A DNA stretch of 64,000 nt from JAJYKC01 sp963823105 (GTDB taxonomy: Bacteria > Acidobacteriota > Terriglobia > Bryobacterales > Bryobacteraceae): NCBI GenBank assembly GCA_963823105.1, contig CAWGKC010000014.1:140779-204778 (forward strand). Reading direction: 5' to 3'. The notes beneath the pieces are model-generated. The model was not told the DNA's origin. It saw only the letters and a list, made by a program, of their open reading frames with translations, and made no database searches. This document shows, piece after piece, positions 1 to 9,357 of this stretch; position 1 is the first letter of the stretch; every line of letters starts with the position of its first letter. The translations under genes were made by a program, and so were the position numbers.

Positions 1-162
1 TTGAGCGCTGATGGTCGTAGCTGAAATCATAGTTTTTTGTCCGTTGGAAGACCCGGGCGATGTCTAACCCGTATTGTACAGTAGGGTCGCGCCGGCCCGG
101 AAAAATTGAGGCCTGTCTCAGCTTCTTTCACGGGGCCATGGCATACTGAAGGCTGAGGCGAC

Positions 163-1470
163 GTGAGTCTTCAAGAACCTGTGAAATCGGAAGTTGTCGT
201 ATTTGGATTGGGTTATGTCGGTTGTGTTACCGCAGCCTGTTTGGCCGAACTCGGGCATCGTGTCACCGGTGTCGACAGGGACGTACAAAAGGTAAATAAC
301 GTTCTGGAGGGGAAGGCCCCTTTTTACGAACCCGGCCTTGAGCCGATCGTCCGGAATGGGGTGTCGGCGGGACGGCTTACGGCCAGCGTATCGGTGGCCG
401 AGTCGATCCTAACCGCCGAGATCGCCCTCATCTGCGTTGGCACGCCTTCGGAACGCAACGGCAACCTCGGTTTGGATCAATTGCGCCGGGCGGTGGAGGA
501 GATCGCCGGTTATCTTCCCAAGCGCACGAAGCCGCTGATTGTCGCGGTGCGCAGCACCGTGTTTCCAGGGACGTGCGAAGAGGTGGTGTGGCCTGCGTTC
601 GCGGGCGCCAAGAACGTGTCGGTGGTTTCGAACCCCGAGTTTCTGCGGGAAGGCTCGGCGGTAAAAGATTTTCTGGAACCGTCGCTTCTGGTAGTCGGCG
701 GCGAGGACGAAGCCGCCGCGCGCGTGGCCGGGCTCTACGCGGCGCTGGGGACGAAGCCGAGTCTGGTCTCGTTGCGCACCGCGGAAATGATTAAGTATGC
801 GTGCAACGCCTTTCACGCGATAAAGGTGGCCTTTGCGAATGAAATCGGAGCGCTTGCATCGAAAATGAGCGTGGACCCGCTTGAAGTGATGGACACGCTT
901 TGCCAGGATACGAAGTTGAACGTCTCCGCCGCGTATCTGAAGCCGGGTTTCGCTTTCGGCGGTTCGTGCCTTCCGAAGGATTTGCGGGCGATGGTCTACC
1001 GCGCGGAAAGGATGGATTTGAAGCTTCCGCTCGTGTCCTCGGCGATACCCAGCAACGACGCGCATATCGATCGCGCCGTTCAAGCGGTGCTCGCCTTGCC
1101 CGCCGAGCGCGTTGGCGTCATCGGCCTGGCCTTCAAAGAGAACACCGACGATCTCCGGGAGAGTCCCGTGGTGAGCCTTCTCGAGCGGCTGATCGGAAAG
1201 GGGCGGCATGTCCGGGTATTCGATCCGCATGTCCGCATGGAAGAGATTTATGGCGCGAATCGGAACTTCATTCTCAATACCATCCCGCACGTCGGCGGCG
1301 TCCTCGACAACCGGCTCGAAGACACTCTCTCCTGGGCGCAGCATTTGGTAGTGACGCAAAGACAGAGCTCGGAAGCCGCGGCGAAGATCCGCGAGAGCGG
1401 CCTCCCCGTGTTGGATCTGGCGGGTGGCATGTCCGCCGCGGCCGGCGTTCCCGTCCCCGCCGGCGGGTAG
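163..1470 (+). CDS. Nucleotide-sugar dehydrogenase, GDP-mannose 6-dehydrogenase-like
   Basis: A 435-residue cytoplasmic enzyme of the UDP-glucose/GDP-mannose dehydrogenase family, which oxidises the C6 hydroxyl of a nucleotide sugar to a uronate in two NAD-dependent steps. The N-terminal Rossmann motif GLGYVG is near residue 15. The catalytic cysteine lies in FGGSCLPKD near residue 265; the Leu in this motif is more typical of GDP-mannose than UDP-glucose dehydrogenases. The C-terminal NAD/UDP-binding domain includes GLAFKENTDDLRESP. Length is normal for the family. The start is GTG with a weak GAGG-like site upstream. It lies 5 bases before a family-2 glycosyltransferase, so the pair probably makes an acidic surface polysaccharide. 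Substrate choice between GDP-mannose and UDP-glucose is inference. Confidence 0.9.
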   Translation: MSLQEPVKSEVVVFGLGYVGCVTAACLAELGHRVTGVDRDVQKVNNVLEGKAPFYEPGLEPIVRNGVSAGRLTASVSVAESILTAEIALICVGTPSERNGNLGLDQLRRAVEEIAGYLPKRTKPLIVAVRSTVFPGTCEEVVWPAFAGAKNVSVVSNPEFLREGSAVKDFLEPSLLVVGGEDEAAARVAGLYAALGTKPSLVSLRTAEMIKYACNAFHAIKVAFANEIGALASKMSVDPLEVMDTLCQDTKLNVSAAYLKPGFAFGGSCLPKDLRAMVYRAERMDLKLPLVSSAIPSNDAHIDRAVQAVLALPAERVGVIGLAFKENTDDLRESPVVSLLERLIGKGRHVRVFDPHVRMEEIYGANRNFILNTIPHVGGVLDNRLEDTLSWAQHLVVTQRQSSEAAAKIRESGLPVLDLAGGMSAAAGVPVPAGG

Positions 1471-1475
1471 TGGGC

Positions 1476-2444
1476 ATGCCAGTCGAATCCGGCCCGAAAA
1501 TTAGCGTTATTATTCCGGCCTATCGAGTCACGGAATATATCGCCGAGGCTCTCGATTCGGTTTTGGCGCAAACGTTCACCGATTACGAGATCGTAGTGGT
1601 GAACGATGGATGCCCCGACACCGTCGCTTTGGAACGGGTGCTGGCTCCTTATCTCGACAAAATCGTATATCTCAAGCAGGAAAATGGTGGCTTGGCCGCT
1701 GCGCGGAACACGGCCATCCTCGCCGCGCGGGGAGAGTTTATCGCGCTGCTTGACAGCGACGACGCCTGGGAGCCGGACTACCTTGCCTTTCAACTGGCGG
1801 CGCTGGAGGCGAACCCGTCGGCCGACGTCGTGTACCCCAATGGCGTCGTGATCGGCGATTCTCCACAAGCGGGACGCCTTCTCATGGATTTAAGCCCGTC
1901 CGAAGGTCCGGCCGACTTTGAAGGGATCGTGCGGCTGCGGTGCCAGGTTGTGGTCTCTGTCATGGCGCGGCGCGAGGCGGTCGTCCGCGCCGGATTGTTC
2001 GATCCCCAACTCCGCGCCGTGGAGGATTTCGATCTCTGGCTTCGCATGGCGCTTGGCGGGCACAAGATCGTTTATCATCGCAAACCCCTCTTCCGGTACC
2101 GCAGACGCGGCGATAGTCTCTCATCCAATTCGGTGTGGATGCGCCAGTGCGCGATGCGCGTGCTCGAGAAAATCGAGCGGGAGTTTAATTTGAATGCCAG
2201 AGACCGGGCGGCTCTTGAGGCAGGCAAAATCCGGTTTCAGGCCGACATCGAATACTTTAAAGGACGGGAAGCTCTGGCGAAGGGCGACGTGCGAGCGGCG
2301 ATCCGCGGGTTCTCCTCGGCGAACCGACACTGGCGGCTGCGCGGCCTTGCGATGAAAATCCGGATGCTCCGATTATTTCCGAAACTCACACTCGTACTGG
2401 CCCGATGGCGCGACACCGCCCCTTCCTCCCGGCCTCCAAAGTGA
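1476..2444 (+). CDS. Family 2 glycosyltransferase
   Basis: A 322-residue GT-A-fold glycosyltransferase. The N-terminal core starts with ISVIIPAYRVTEYIAEALDS, followed by VVNDGCPD and the metal/nucleotide-binding DSDDAW near residue 93. EDFDLWLRMA near residue 185 is the usual acceptor-side acidic motif. There are no membrane segments, so the protein is cytosolic or peripheral. The ATG at 1476 is preferred because the core follows within 12 residues and it lies 5 bases after the dehydrogenase stop. Donor and acceptor cannot be told from sequence. Its 3' end overlaps the convergent HTTM-like gene by 72 bases. Confidence 0.9.
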   Translation: MPVESGPKISVIIPAYRVTEYIAEALDSVLAQTFTDYEIVVVNDGCPDTVALERVLAPYLDKIVYLKQENGGLAAARNTAILAARGEFIALLDSDDAWEPDYLAFQLAALEANPSADVVYPNGVVIGDSPQAGRLLMDLSPSEGPADFEGIVRLRCQVVVSVMARREAVVRAGLFDPQLRAVEDFDLWLRMALGGHKIVYHRKPLFRYRRRGDSLSSNSVWMRQCAMRVLEKIEREFNLNARDRAALEAGKIRFQADIEYFKGREALAKGDVRAAIRGFSSANRHWRLRGLAMKIRMLRLFPKLTLVLARWRDTAPSSRPPK

Positions 2445-3332
2445 CCAGCGCCGGCGGAGTGGCGAGGCGTGGAGCGCGATGCGGCCCCAAGGCAGAAATA
2501 GCAAATAGCCGGCGATCTGGGGCGTAAAGTAGACTCCCATGGTCAGCACGATGGCCACCTGGAGACCGAACAATCCGGCTAAGACCGGCGCGCGAAGCGG
2601 CGAAATGAACAGCGCCGGCAATGCGGAGCATTCGAGCAACACCGTGGCAACGGCTCCGATGCCACTCCAACGGCCGGAGGCGGCGATGGACGAGCCGAGA
2701 TGCGTCGGTGGATGGTGAGTGAACAGATGGGATAGCAGCAGAGCGCGCAGGTTCGCCGCGCTCATCCAGGCAACGCCGCCGTGGCGAAGCTTGGCGATCC
2801 CCGCCGCCGCGAACACAAGCAGAAAAAGCGCTTGCGCCAGCCTGAATGGCCAAGTGTACTCGCCGAGGGCCTGTCGCGAACGCCGGTCCGCGCCCGTCGA
2901 GCGAAACCGGCGGCGCAAGGAATCGTCCAGGCTCCATGCGTCGCCACAGCGGGAAACGGCGAGGATAAGCAGCAAGAGCACCACGAAAGTATCGTTGTGG
3001 TGGCTGGTTCCGTAGTTATTCGGAAGGCCCAAAACGAAAATGCCGAGGATGGCGGCGGCGCCGGTGCTTAGCCCTGTCAGAAGCCCGGCCGCGGAGGTAA
3101 GCAACGAGAGTTTCCAGATCGCTTGGATGGCGCCGATCGCTCCGGGGTCGTGCGGCTGCGGCATGGCGTGGAAAACGGAAACCGGCATCCAGAAGACCGG
3201 CGACACGAACGCCCAGCCTCGATCGTCGTAGTTCCAATAGGTCGCGGCCAGCGTGGCGAAGCAGACGATCCGGTAGAACGCCAGGGCCTCCGGCGGGCTT
3301 GGCGCGAACCAATAGCGATTCCAGCGGCTCAT
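2373..3332 (-). CDS. HTTM-like multi-pass membrane protein
   Basis: A 319-residue polytopic inner-membrane protein with about seven hydrophobic segments, resembling the HTTM family (related to the vitamin-K gamma-carboxylase membrane fold). Features include an opening WNRYWFAPSPPEALAFYRI, the motif NYGTSHHND around residue 110 and a terminal segment near GRIALHASPLRRRW. The ATG at 3332 overlaps the upstream stop in an ATGA arrangement, which fixes the start; a longer in-frame extension exists but is arginine-rich and unlike protein. It is translationally coupled to the preceding glycosyltransferase, whose C-terminal domain carries a motif I associate with neighbours of HTTM proteins. The biochemical role is unknown. 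Confidence 0.75.
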   Translation of the reverse strand: MSRWNRYWFAPSPPEALAFYRIVCFATLAATYWNYDDRGWAFVSPVFWMPVSVFHAMPQPHDPGAIGAIQAIWKLSLLTSAAGLLTGLSTGAAAILGIFVLGLPNNYGTSHHNDTFVVLLLLILAVSRCGDAWSLDDSLRRRFRSTGADRRSRQALGEYTWPFRLAQALFLLVFAAAGIAKLRHGGVAWMSAANLRALLLSHLFTHHPPTHLGSSIAASGRWSGIGAVATVLLECSALPALFISPLRAPVLAGLFGLQVAIVLTMGVYFTPQIAGYLLFLPWGRIALHASPLRRRWSLWRPGGRGGVAPSGQYECEFRK

Positions 3333-4777
3333 CGGATTGCGGCTTGGCCCCGGTCTATTTCCGCCACCGCTACGCGACGGCCGGGCGGTTCGCGCCCGGT
3401 GAGGCCTGGGCGAAGGCCCCAGGCGACGTCGTAGAGGCGGAGGCCGGAGACGAAGGGCGCATCCGGCGCGGCCAGGCGGTGCCGGTCGTACAGATCGAGG
3501 AGATTCGCAAGTGCCCTCTGGAGCGGAATCGGGCCTGGATCGGCGCTGGCCAACCGCCCTAAGGCGGCCACCATCCGGACCTGATCGAAGGGAGGAAAAC
3601 ACGAATCCAGCGGGAGGTCGACTTCACCTCCGGCGGTCACACCTTCCACCCTCATCCATGAAAGCATCGCGGGCGTGACTCGGGAGTACATGGTGTAATT
3701 CGAAAACGGCCAATGCTCTCGATCGACGGCGATGTCGAAACAAGCGATGGCGAGGAACGCGCCGATAATCGCGTTGATCAGGCCCCGGCGAAGCCTACCC
3801 GCCGCCGGGGCGATTCCAAAGCAATAACGCGCCAGGCCGGCCAGGACTCCCAACCCGCAACAAAGATGGTAGACCGCGCGCATGGGCATGGCGCGGAATG
3901 CGAATCCGGTTCCCTTATTCCTCGCCAGAAAAGCGAAAAACGGCGCATTAAGCCACAGGTAGCCGGCGACAGGGATCAGCCCCAGCCAGCGCGATGCCCC
4001 CGGAGCAAGCAGCGCGAACCCTACCGAAGCCGGCCAGAGAAATATCGAGGCGACGCTTAAGCGCTCAGAAATACGCAAATTCAGATCGTCCGGTATCGAC
4101 CGCTCGCGCAGGAGAATCTCGGTCCAATTCGCGCCCCGGTGAAATATGTCCGTGCGCACCATGGCGGCAAACGTCCAGCGTTTCCAATGCTTCACCTGAA
4201 TGCCCGGATCCAGACGGATCTTGTGCCCGGCGCGCGCAAGCCGGACGCCGAATTCGATATCTCGCAAGTGAGACCGGTCCAACGAGAAACCTCCGACCTC
4301 CCGGAACACCGCGGTGCGCACGGCGCCGCAACCCGTCCAGAAAGTGTGTGCTTCGGGGCGGCTCGATTGGTGCATGAAAGAATGCAGTAAGTTGCGGAAT
4401 TGCGAAACGAAATGCGGACAGGCGGGTGCGTTGTCGTAGGCGCCGAATACGGCGGCGAGCGTGGCGTCCCCCTCGAAGTGCCGCTTGATTTTCGAAAGGG
4501 TATCCGGCGCCACGACGACATCGGAATCGACGAAAACCAGGATGTCTCCAAGGGCCTCGGCAGCCGCGGCGTTTCGGGCCGCGAACGAACGCCGGTCCCC
4601 GGGACTCGCTAGGAAGCGGCAAGGCTGCGTATTCACGAAAGGCGGCAACTCGTGCGTAGCGCCACCGTCGGTAATGAGTATTTCAAAAGGGACCGTCGAT
4701 CCACGCAATAGCGCCTCCACGCACCGGCGTAAGTGCGGGGCGTCGTTGTGTACCGGTATGATAACCGAAAGGTTCAA
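3329..4777 (-). CDS. GT2 glycosyltransferase fused to a membrane-anchored C-terminal domain
   Basis: About 482 residues. The N-terminal 220 residues are a GT-A family-2 core: LSVIIPVHNDAPHLRRCVEA, LITDGGATHE, DSDVVV, and DIEFGVRLARAGHKI. Two or three hydrophobic segments follow (around residues 250-330), then another hydrophobic segment and a soluble tail opening with EHWPFSNYTMYSRV. That tail is not part of ordinary GT2 enzymes and is the sort of sequence found beside HTTM proteins, here the next gene (ATGA overlap). Only TTG starts are available; the one at 4777 is chosen because GAGAG lies 8 bases upstream and the core begins at once. A TTG at 4813 would overlap the divergent gene. The fusion is seen directly; any joint role with the HTTM protein is inference. 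Confidence 0.8.
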   Translation of the reverse strand: MNLSVIIPVHNDAPHLRRCVEALLRGSTVPFEILITDGGATHELPPFVNTQPCRFLASPGDRRSFAARNAAAAEALGDILVFVDSDVVVAPDTLSKIKRHFEGDATLAAVFGAYDNAPACPHFVSQFRNLLHSFMHQSSRPEAHTFWTGCGAVRTAVFREVGGFSLDRSHLRDIEFGVRLARAGHKIRLDPGIQVKHWKRWTFAAMVRTDIFHRGANWTEILLRERSIPDDLNLRISERLSVASIFLWPASVGFALLAPGASRWLGLIPVAGYLWLNAPFFAFLARNKGTGFAFRAMPMRAVYHLCCGLGVLAGLARYCFGIAPAAGRLRRGLINAIIGAFLAIACFDIAVDREHWPFSNYTMYSRVTPAMLSWMRVEGVTAGGEVDLPLDSCFPPFDQVRMVAALGRLASADPGPIPLQRALANLLDLYDRHRLAAPDAPFVSGLRLYDVAWGLRPGLTGREPPGRRVAVAEIDRGQAAIR

Positions 4778-4792
4778 GGCTAAAACTCTCGC

Positions 4793-6929
4793 GTGAACAA
4801 CGACCCCGGCCAAGGTTTCCCTTTAACCATCGAGCGGCCTCGCCGCTACTTCTCGATGTCGTGGATGGCGCTCGCCGGCGTCTTCACCTTCCCGCGTTTC
4901 TTGTGGCAAATAGAGTATTTCCGCCAACGAGGATCCCCTTTCGTAACGGCCTTACTGATCATGATAGCGGCGATACTGGCCGGCGTCTGGGTCTACGCGA
5001 AACTGCGGCCGAAGTGTCTCCGCTTCGAGTTGACGGCGTTCTTCGTTCTTCCCGTACTCGCCGCGTCCGTTTATGATACACGCTCCACCGTCGTTCTGCT
5101 GGCCCTGTTAATCGGCGCGTACGCGGCCGGCTCGGCATTGGCGGAGCGGCTGGGCCTGACCGGCCTCGGCGCGGCCGAGGACGTCGCCGTTTCCACCGGT
5201 TTGGGCTTGGGAGGCTTGATGGCGATTCTTTTCGCGCTTGGTTTGGCTGGGCTTTACTCGCGGCCGGTTTTCGTAGCCCTCCTGCTGTTTCCCATTGTGG
5301 CCTTCCCTTCCAGCCTCTATCGCTTGGGAAGGGCGGCGTCAAACCTGCAAAACGCGTGGACATCCTCCGCGGCGGCGCCTTTCCCGGGATCGCTCTTCGC
5401 CGTCTTCGCTCCGCCTTTTATTTTCTGCTGCGAAGCGGTAGCGCTCACTCCAAGCATTGCCTTCGACGTGTTGCGCAGGCACCTGCCGGCCGCGCAATTT
5501 TACTCCGCCTTCCACCGCCTTCAACCGCTCCCACTCGAGCCGTACTCTTACTTCCCTCAGGGCGTCGAGACGCTGATGGCCATGCTCTACAATCTCGCCG
5601 GACCAAACCGCGGCGCAAATGGTTTCACCCGTTTTTTTTCTGTTAACTGCGCTCGTCGCGTACTCCCTCGCCCGGCGATGCGGGGCGAGCTTGCCTACGG
5701 CGTCCCTGGCCACTCTCTGTGCCGCGTCGATTCCTTTTCTTCATTGGGATGGAAGCGTGGCGAAGAACGACCTCCCGCTGGCGTTTTTCGAGTTGGCCTC
5801 CCTGTACTCGATCGTCCGCTGGCGGTTGACGCGTTCCATCCGTTGGTTGTTCTGCGCCGCCGCGTTCCTCGCCTTCGCCGCCAATGTCAAATACACCGTC
5901 GCCTTCGGAGCGCTGCCGCTGATGTTGTTACTGGCGCGAAGCTGCTGGCGAACCCGGCGCCGCTTAGCGGCATTCGCCGTCGTCTCCGCCGTGTTGGCGG
6001 GGCTTGCGCTATTGTGGCCGGCCCGGGCTCTGATGCTTACGGGAAATCCCATCTATCCGGAGACGCCTGGCCACGCCGTCGAATCGCGGATCGCGCAACG
6101 GCCCACGCCGGGGTTCGCGGAACGCGCCGCCGCCTTCGTCGAGACTCCGTGGACGATGCAATTCGGTCCCCGCACGCTTTTCGCATCGCCGTTGCGCACG
6201 CCCATGGGCGTCGCTCTCGCGCTCTTCGCGCCGGCGCTGTTTCTCGCCCGGTGGCCGAACCGCGCGTGGCGCTATTGTCTCTTCTTTGCCGCCGTCTATT
6301 TTCTGTGTTGGGCCGCGGTATGGCCGGTGCCGCGCTTCGCCGTGGCCGCCATTCTCTTGTTCACCGTGCTCGCCGTCGCCGGGCTCGGCGAGATGTTTCA
6401 AGCCGCGCCGCGGTGGATGAGGATCGGCGTCCACGCGGCTCTGATTTACAGCCTTCTTTTCGCGCTGAGCGGAGTAATGATTTTAGAAGTAAACGCGCCG
6501 CAGTTGGCCCTCCTTGCCGGAAGAATCGACCGGGACGCCTATCTGAGCCGCACACTGGTCACCTATCCATCGCTTCTGGCGCTTCGCGGCATTTCCGCAC
6601 CGGACAGTCTCACGCTCGGCGTCGGCAACTGCGCCACCGCCTACGCTCCGTTCCCATGGCGTTACGCTTGCCTGGAAGGCGATACATCCGTCTCCCGTAT
6701 CCAGGCTGTCCTCGCTAAACACCGGTTCCGGTTCTTGGTGCTGCCCTCGGCCAGGGCGCATCCCGATCTCCTACGTTCTCTCGATCCCAACGGCGACTTC
6801 GATCCCGAATACGCCGATGCGAACTTCACCATCTACCGGATCTCGCATATACTGCTACCGATGAGCTTGCCCATTCGCGGCCACGGCGAAACCGGCAGAA
6901 AACTTTCTTGGTCGCTGCCGGCGCGATGA
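4793..6929 (+). CDS. GT-C-like polytopic membrane protein, frameshifted at a T8 run
   Basis: Two reading frames together give one protein of about 711 residues. The first frame (4793 to about 5635) holds an N-terminal hydrophobic region; the second continues it from about 5637 to 6929 with some ten further membrane segments, the motif HWDGSVAKNDLPLAFFE and a periplasmic C-terminal domain. This resembles lipid-linked-sugar-dependent GT-C (PMT/ArnT-like) glycosyltransferases; that is inference from topology and the acidic loop. The break falls at eight T residues (5632-5639), where removing one T restores a single frame. A sequencing error, transcriptional slippage or a true mutation would all fit. 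GTG 4793 starts the longest frame; ATG 4856 is an alternative. The stop overlaps the next start (ATGA). Confidence 0.65.
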
Positions 6930-8428
6930 ACGCCTTGCTGAGCGCCCAATCGGTCTCGAAAAGCTACGGCGGAGTGCGTGCGCTAAAGCATGTGGATTTT
7001 TCGCTGAATGCCGGGGAAATTCACGCGCTTGTCGGCGAAAACGGCGCGGGAAAATCGACGCTGATTCGCATCTTCGCCGGCGCGGTGCAGGCGGATGCGG
7101 GCAAGGTGGAGATGGATGGCCATCCGGTTCGCCTGAGCGGCCCTCTCGACGCCAAGGCGCTGGGCATCGCCGTCATTTATCAGCAGCCCGCGCTATTCCC
7201 CGAACTGACCGTCGCCGAGAACATCGGCCTCGCCTTGGAGACGGGGGGCCTTTGGCGACGGATCGATTGGAAGGGGCGCGTGGCGCGGGCGCGGGAGCTG
7301 CTGGCGGAACTGGGCGCGGACATCGATCCGGAACGCCGGGCGGGCGATCTGCGAATGCCCGAGCAGCAAATGGTCGAGATCGCCAAATCGCTGGGTGCGA
7401 GCGCCCGTGTGTTCATTCTGGACGAACCGACGGCCTCCTTAAGCGGGCGCGAGGTGGACGCGTTGTTCGACGTTCTGCGCGAGCTTCGTGAACAGGGCGC
7501 GGGCGTCGTATACGTCTCCCACCGGCTTGAAGAGTTGCCGCGAATCGCTCAACGCGTCACCGTACTGCGCGACGGCGTGAGCATGGCGGCGCGGGAGATG
7601 TCCGGCGTCGATCGCGCCGAATTGATCCGTCTGATGGTGGGCCGCGATCTGCCTTCGGTGTTCCCGAAGCGGCCCGTTCCGATCGGTGGGGCCGTGCTGG
7701 AGGTCCAGGGCCTCTCGCGAAAGGCCGCCGGTCTTCGTGACATAAGCCTGAACGTCCGGGCGGGCGAGATCGTCGGCTTGGCCGGACTGGTGGGCGCCGG
7801 GCGCACGGAGTTGGCGGAAACGCTGTTCGGGCTGCACCCGATGGATTCCGGTTCCGTCGTTCTCAACGGACGCCCCGTGCGCGCCGCCTCTCCCGAGCAT
7901 GCGGTGAGTGTTGGCATCGCCTACGTTCCCGAGGACCGTCGCCGCCATGGATTGGTGATGGATCTATCGGTGGCGGCAAACACCACGCTGGCTGCTTTGA
8001 GCAAGCGGACGGGCTTAAGCGTGTTGAACCGGGACTGGGAGCGCGGGCTGGCCGCGGGATATGTGGAGCGGCTCGCCGTCAAAGCCGCGTCGGTATTTAC
8101 GCCGGTCAAAACGCTGTCGGGAGGCAACCAACAGAAAGTTTGCCTCGGCCGCTGGATGGCCACGCAGCCTTCGTTGCTGATCCTCGACGAGCCGACGCAA
8201 GGCGTCGATGTCGGAGCGAAGGCGGAGATTCACGGCCTGATGTGCGACCTGGCGGAGAAGGGCGTTGCGATCCTGATGATTTCGTCCGAGTTACCGGAAA
8301 TCCTCGGGATGAGCGACCGGATCGTCGTGATGCGCGCCGGTGGCGTGGCGGGCGTGCTGGACCGCTCCGAAGCGTCGCAGGAGGCGATCCTGTCGCTGGC
8401 GCTCGGCGCCGGCGAGGCGGCGTCATGA
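6926..8428 (+). CDS. CUT2 sugar ABC importer, double-domain ATPase (RbsA/RhaT type)
   Basis: A 500-residue ATPase with two ABC domains in tandem, the hallmark of CUT2 monosaccharide importers. The first domain has Walker A GENGAGKS (about residue 36), the atypical signature LRMPEQQMVEI and Walker B VFILDEPTAS. The second has the degenerate Walker A GLVGAGRTE, a full signature LSGGNQQK and Walker B LLILDEPTQG. This asymmetric pattern is normal for the family. The ATG at 6926 is supported by an ATGA overlap with the upstream gene; the permease start overlaps its own stop the same way, so the three genes form one operon. Rhamnose or an AI-2-like sugar is likely from the binding-protein domain downstream, but substrate is unproven. 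Confidence 0.93.
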   Translation: MNALLSAQSVSKSYGGVRALKHVDFSLNAGEIHALVGENGAGKSTLIRIFAGAVQADAGKVEMDGHPVRLSGPLDAKALGIAVIYQQPALFPELTVAENIGLALETGGLWRRIDWKGRVARARELLAELGADIDPERRAGDLRMPEQQMVEIAKSLGASARVFILDEPTASLSGREVDALFDVLRELREQGAGVVYVSHRLEELPRIAQRVTVLRDGVSMAAREMSGVDRAELIRLMVGRDLPSVFPKRPVPIGGAVLEVQGLSRKAAGLRDISLNVRAGEIVGLAGLVGAGRTELAETLFGLHPMDSGSVVLNGRPVRAASPEHAVSVGIAYVPEDRRRHGLVMDLSVAANTTLAALSKRTGLSVLNRDWERGLAAGYVERLAVKAASVFTPVKTLSGGNQQKVCLGRWMATQPSLLILDEPTQGVDVGAKAEIHGLMCDLAEKGVAILMISSELPEILGMSDRIVVMRAGGVAGVLDRSEASQEAILSLALGAGEAAS

Positions 8429-9357
8429 AGCGCGGCGCCAATGTTTTGATCGTCTGGGCCGCGATACTGGCCGTCCTCGCCTTCCTTGCGCCCGCCTTTT
8501 TCAGCGTGGAAAATCTGCGCGAGATTCTGCTGGCCAACGCTTCCGTTCTCCTCGCCGCTTGCGGCATGACGCTGGTCATACTCGCCGGCGAGATCGACAT
8601 TTCCATCGGCTCTGTTTTTGCCGTGACCGCTGTCGTGGCCGGAGTGTTGTCGAAAACCGGCCTGCCAATGCCGCTCGTGGCCGTGTCGGCGGCGCTCGCC
8701 GGAGCGTCGCTCGGGGCCGTCAATGGCGGGCTTGTGGCCGGCCTCCGCATCCCCTCCATCGTCGCCACACTGGCTACCATGATCGTCCTTCGCGACTCCC
8801 TCCGTTGGGCCACGGGCGGCGCCTGGATAGAAGATTTGCCGGATCGTTTTCAGTGGTTCGGCTTGGGCCAGACGGGAGGCGAGGCGGCGATTTTGCTCGC
8901 CACCGCGGCCGTTTTCGCCGCGTTGGCGTGGATGCTGCGCAATATCGCCGCCGCCCGCGCGATCTACGCCATCGGTTCGGACGCGGAAGCGGCGCGGCTG
9001 GCCGGTCTCCCCGTCCGTCGATCGCTGTTCGCCGTGTTCGTCGCGATGGGCGCGCTCACCGGAGTGGCGGCGTCGCTCGATGCGAGCCGCTTTCGAGAGG
9101 TTCAGAGCAATTCCGGCGTGGGCCTGGAGCTGAAGGCGATCGCCGCGGTCGTCGTAGGAGGCGCCTCGATCGCCGGAGGACGCGGCACGATGGGAGGAAC
9201 GCTGCTGGGAGTCGGCCTGCTCGCCACCATTGGCCCCGCATTGACGTTTCTGGGAATCAATCCTTACTGGGAGAAGGCGATTCAGGGAGCGATCATCCTT
9301 GCTTCCGTGGCCATCGACTACGCGCGCGGGAGGGCGAAAAGCCTTGAGCTTGCGTGA
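8425..9357 (+). CDS. CUT2 sugar ABC importer, permease 1
   Basis: A 310-residue inner-membrane permease of the RbsC/LsrC/RhaP family with about nine hydrophobic segments. The family motif GEIDISIGSVFA lies near residue 58, followed by the AIAAVVVGGASIAGGRGTMGG loop near residue 240 that contacts the ATPase. The ATG overlaps the ATPase stop (ATGA). It is one of two different permeases in the operon, an arrangement seen in the rhamnose (RhaP/RhaQ) and AI-2 (LsrC/LsrD) systems rather than in ribose systems with a single RbsC. Its end overlaps the next gene by 14 bases. Confidence 0.92.
   Translation: MKRGANVLIVWAAILAVLAFLAPAFFSVENLREILLANASVLLAACGMTLVILAGEIDISIGSVFAVTAVVAGVLSKTGLPMPLVAVSAALAGASLGAVNGGLVAGLRIPSIVATLATMIVLRDSLRWATGGAWIEDLPDRFQWFGLGQTGGEAAILLATAAVFAALAWMLRNIAAARAIYAIGSDAEAARLAGLPVRRSLFAVFVAMGALTGVAASLDASRFREVQSNSGVGLELKAIAAVVVGGASIAGGRGTMGGTLLGVGLLATIGPALTFLGINPYWEKAIQGAIILASVAIDYARGRAKSLELA

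Noticed and set aside
2373..2444. 72-base overlap of the convergent glycosyltransferase and HTTM-like genes as evidence of a frameshift
   Set aside because: Both C-termini read plausibly to their stops, and convergent overlaps of this size occur in GC-rich genomes.
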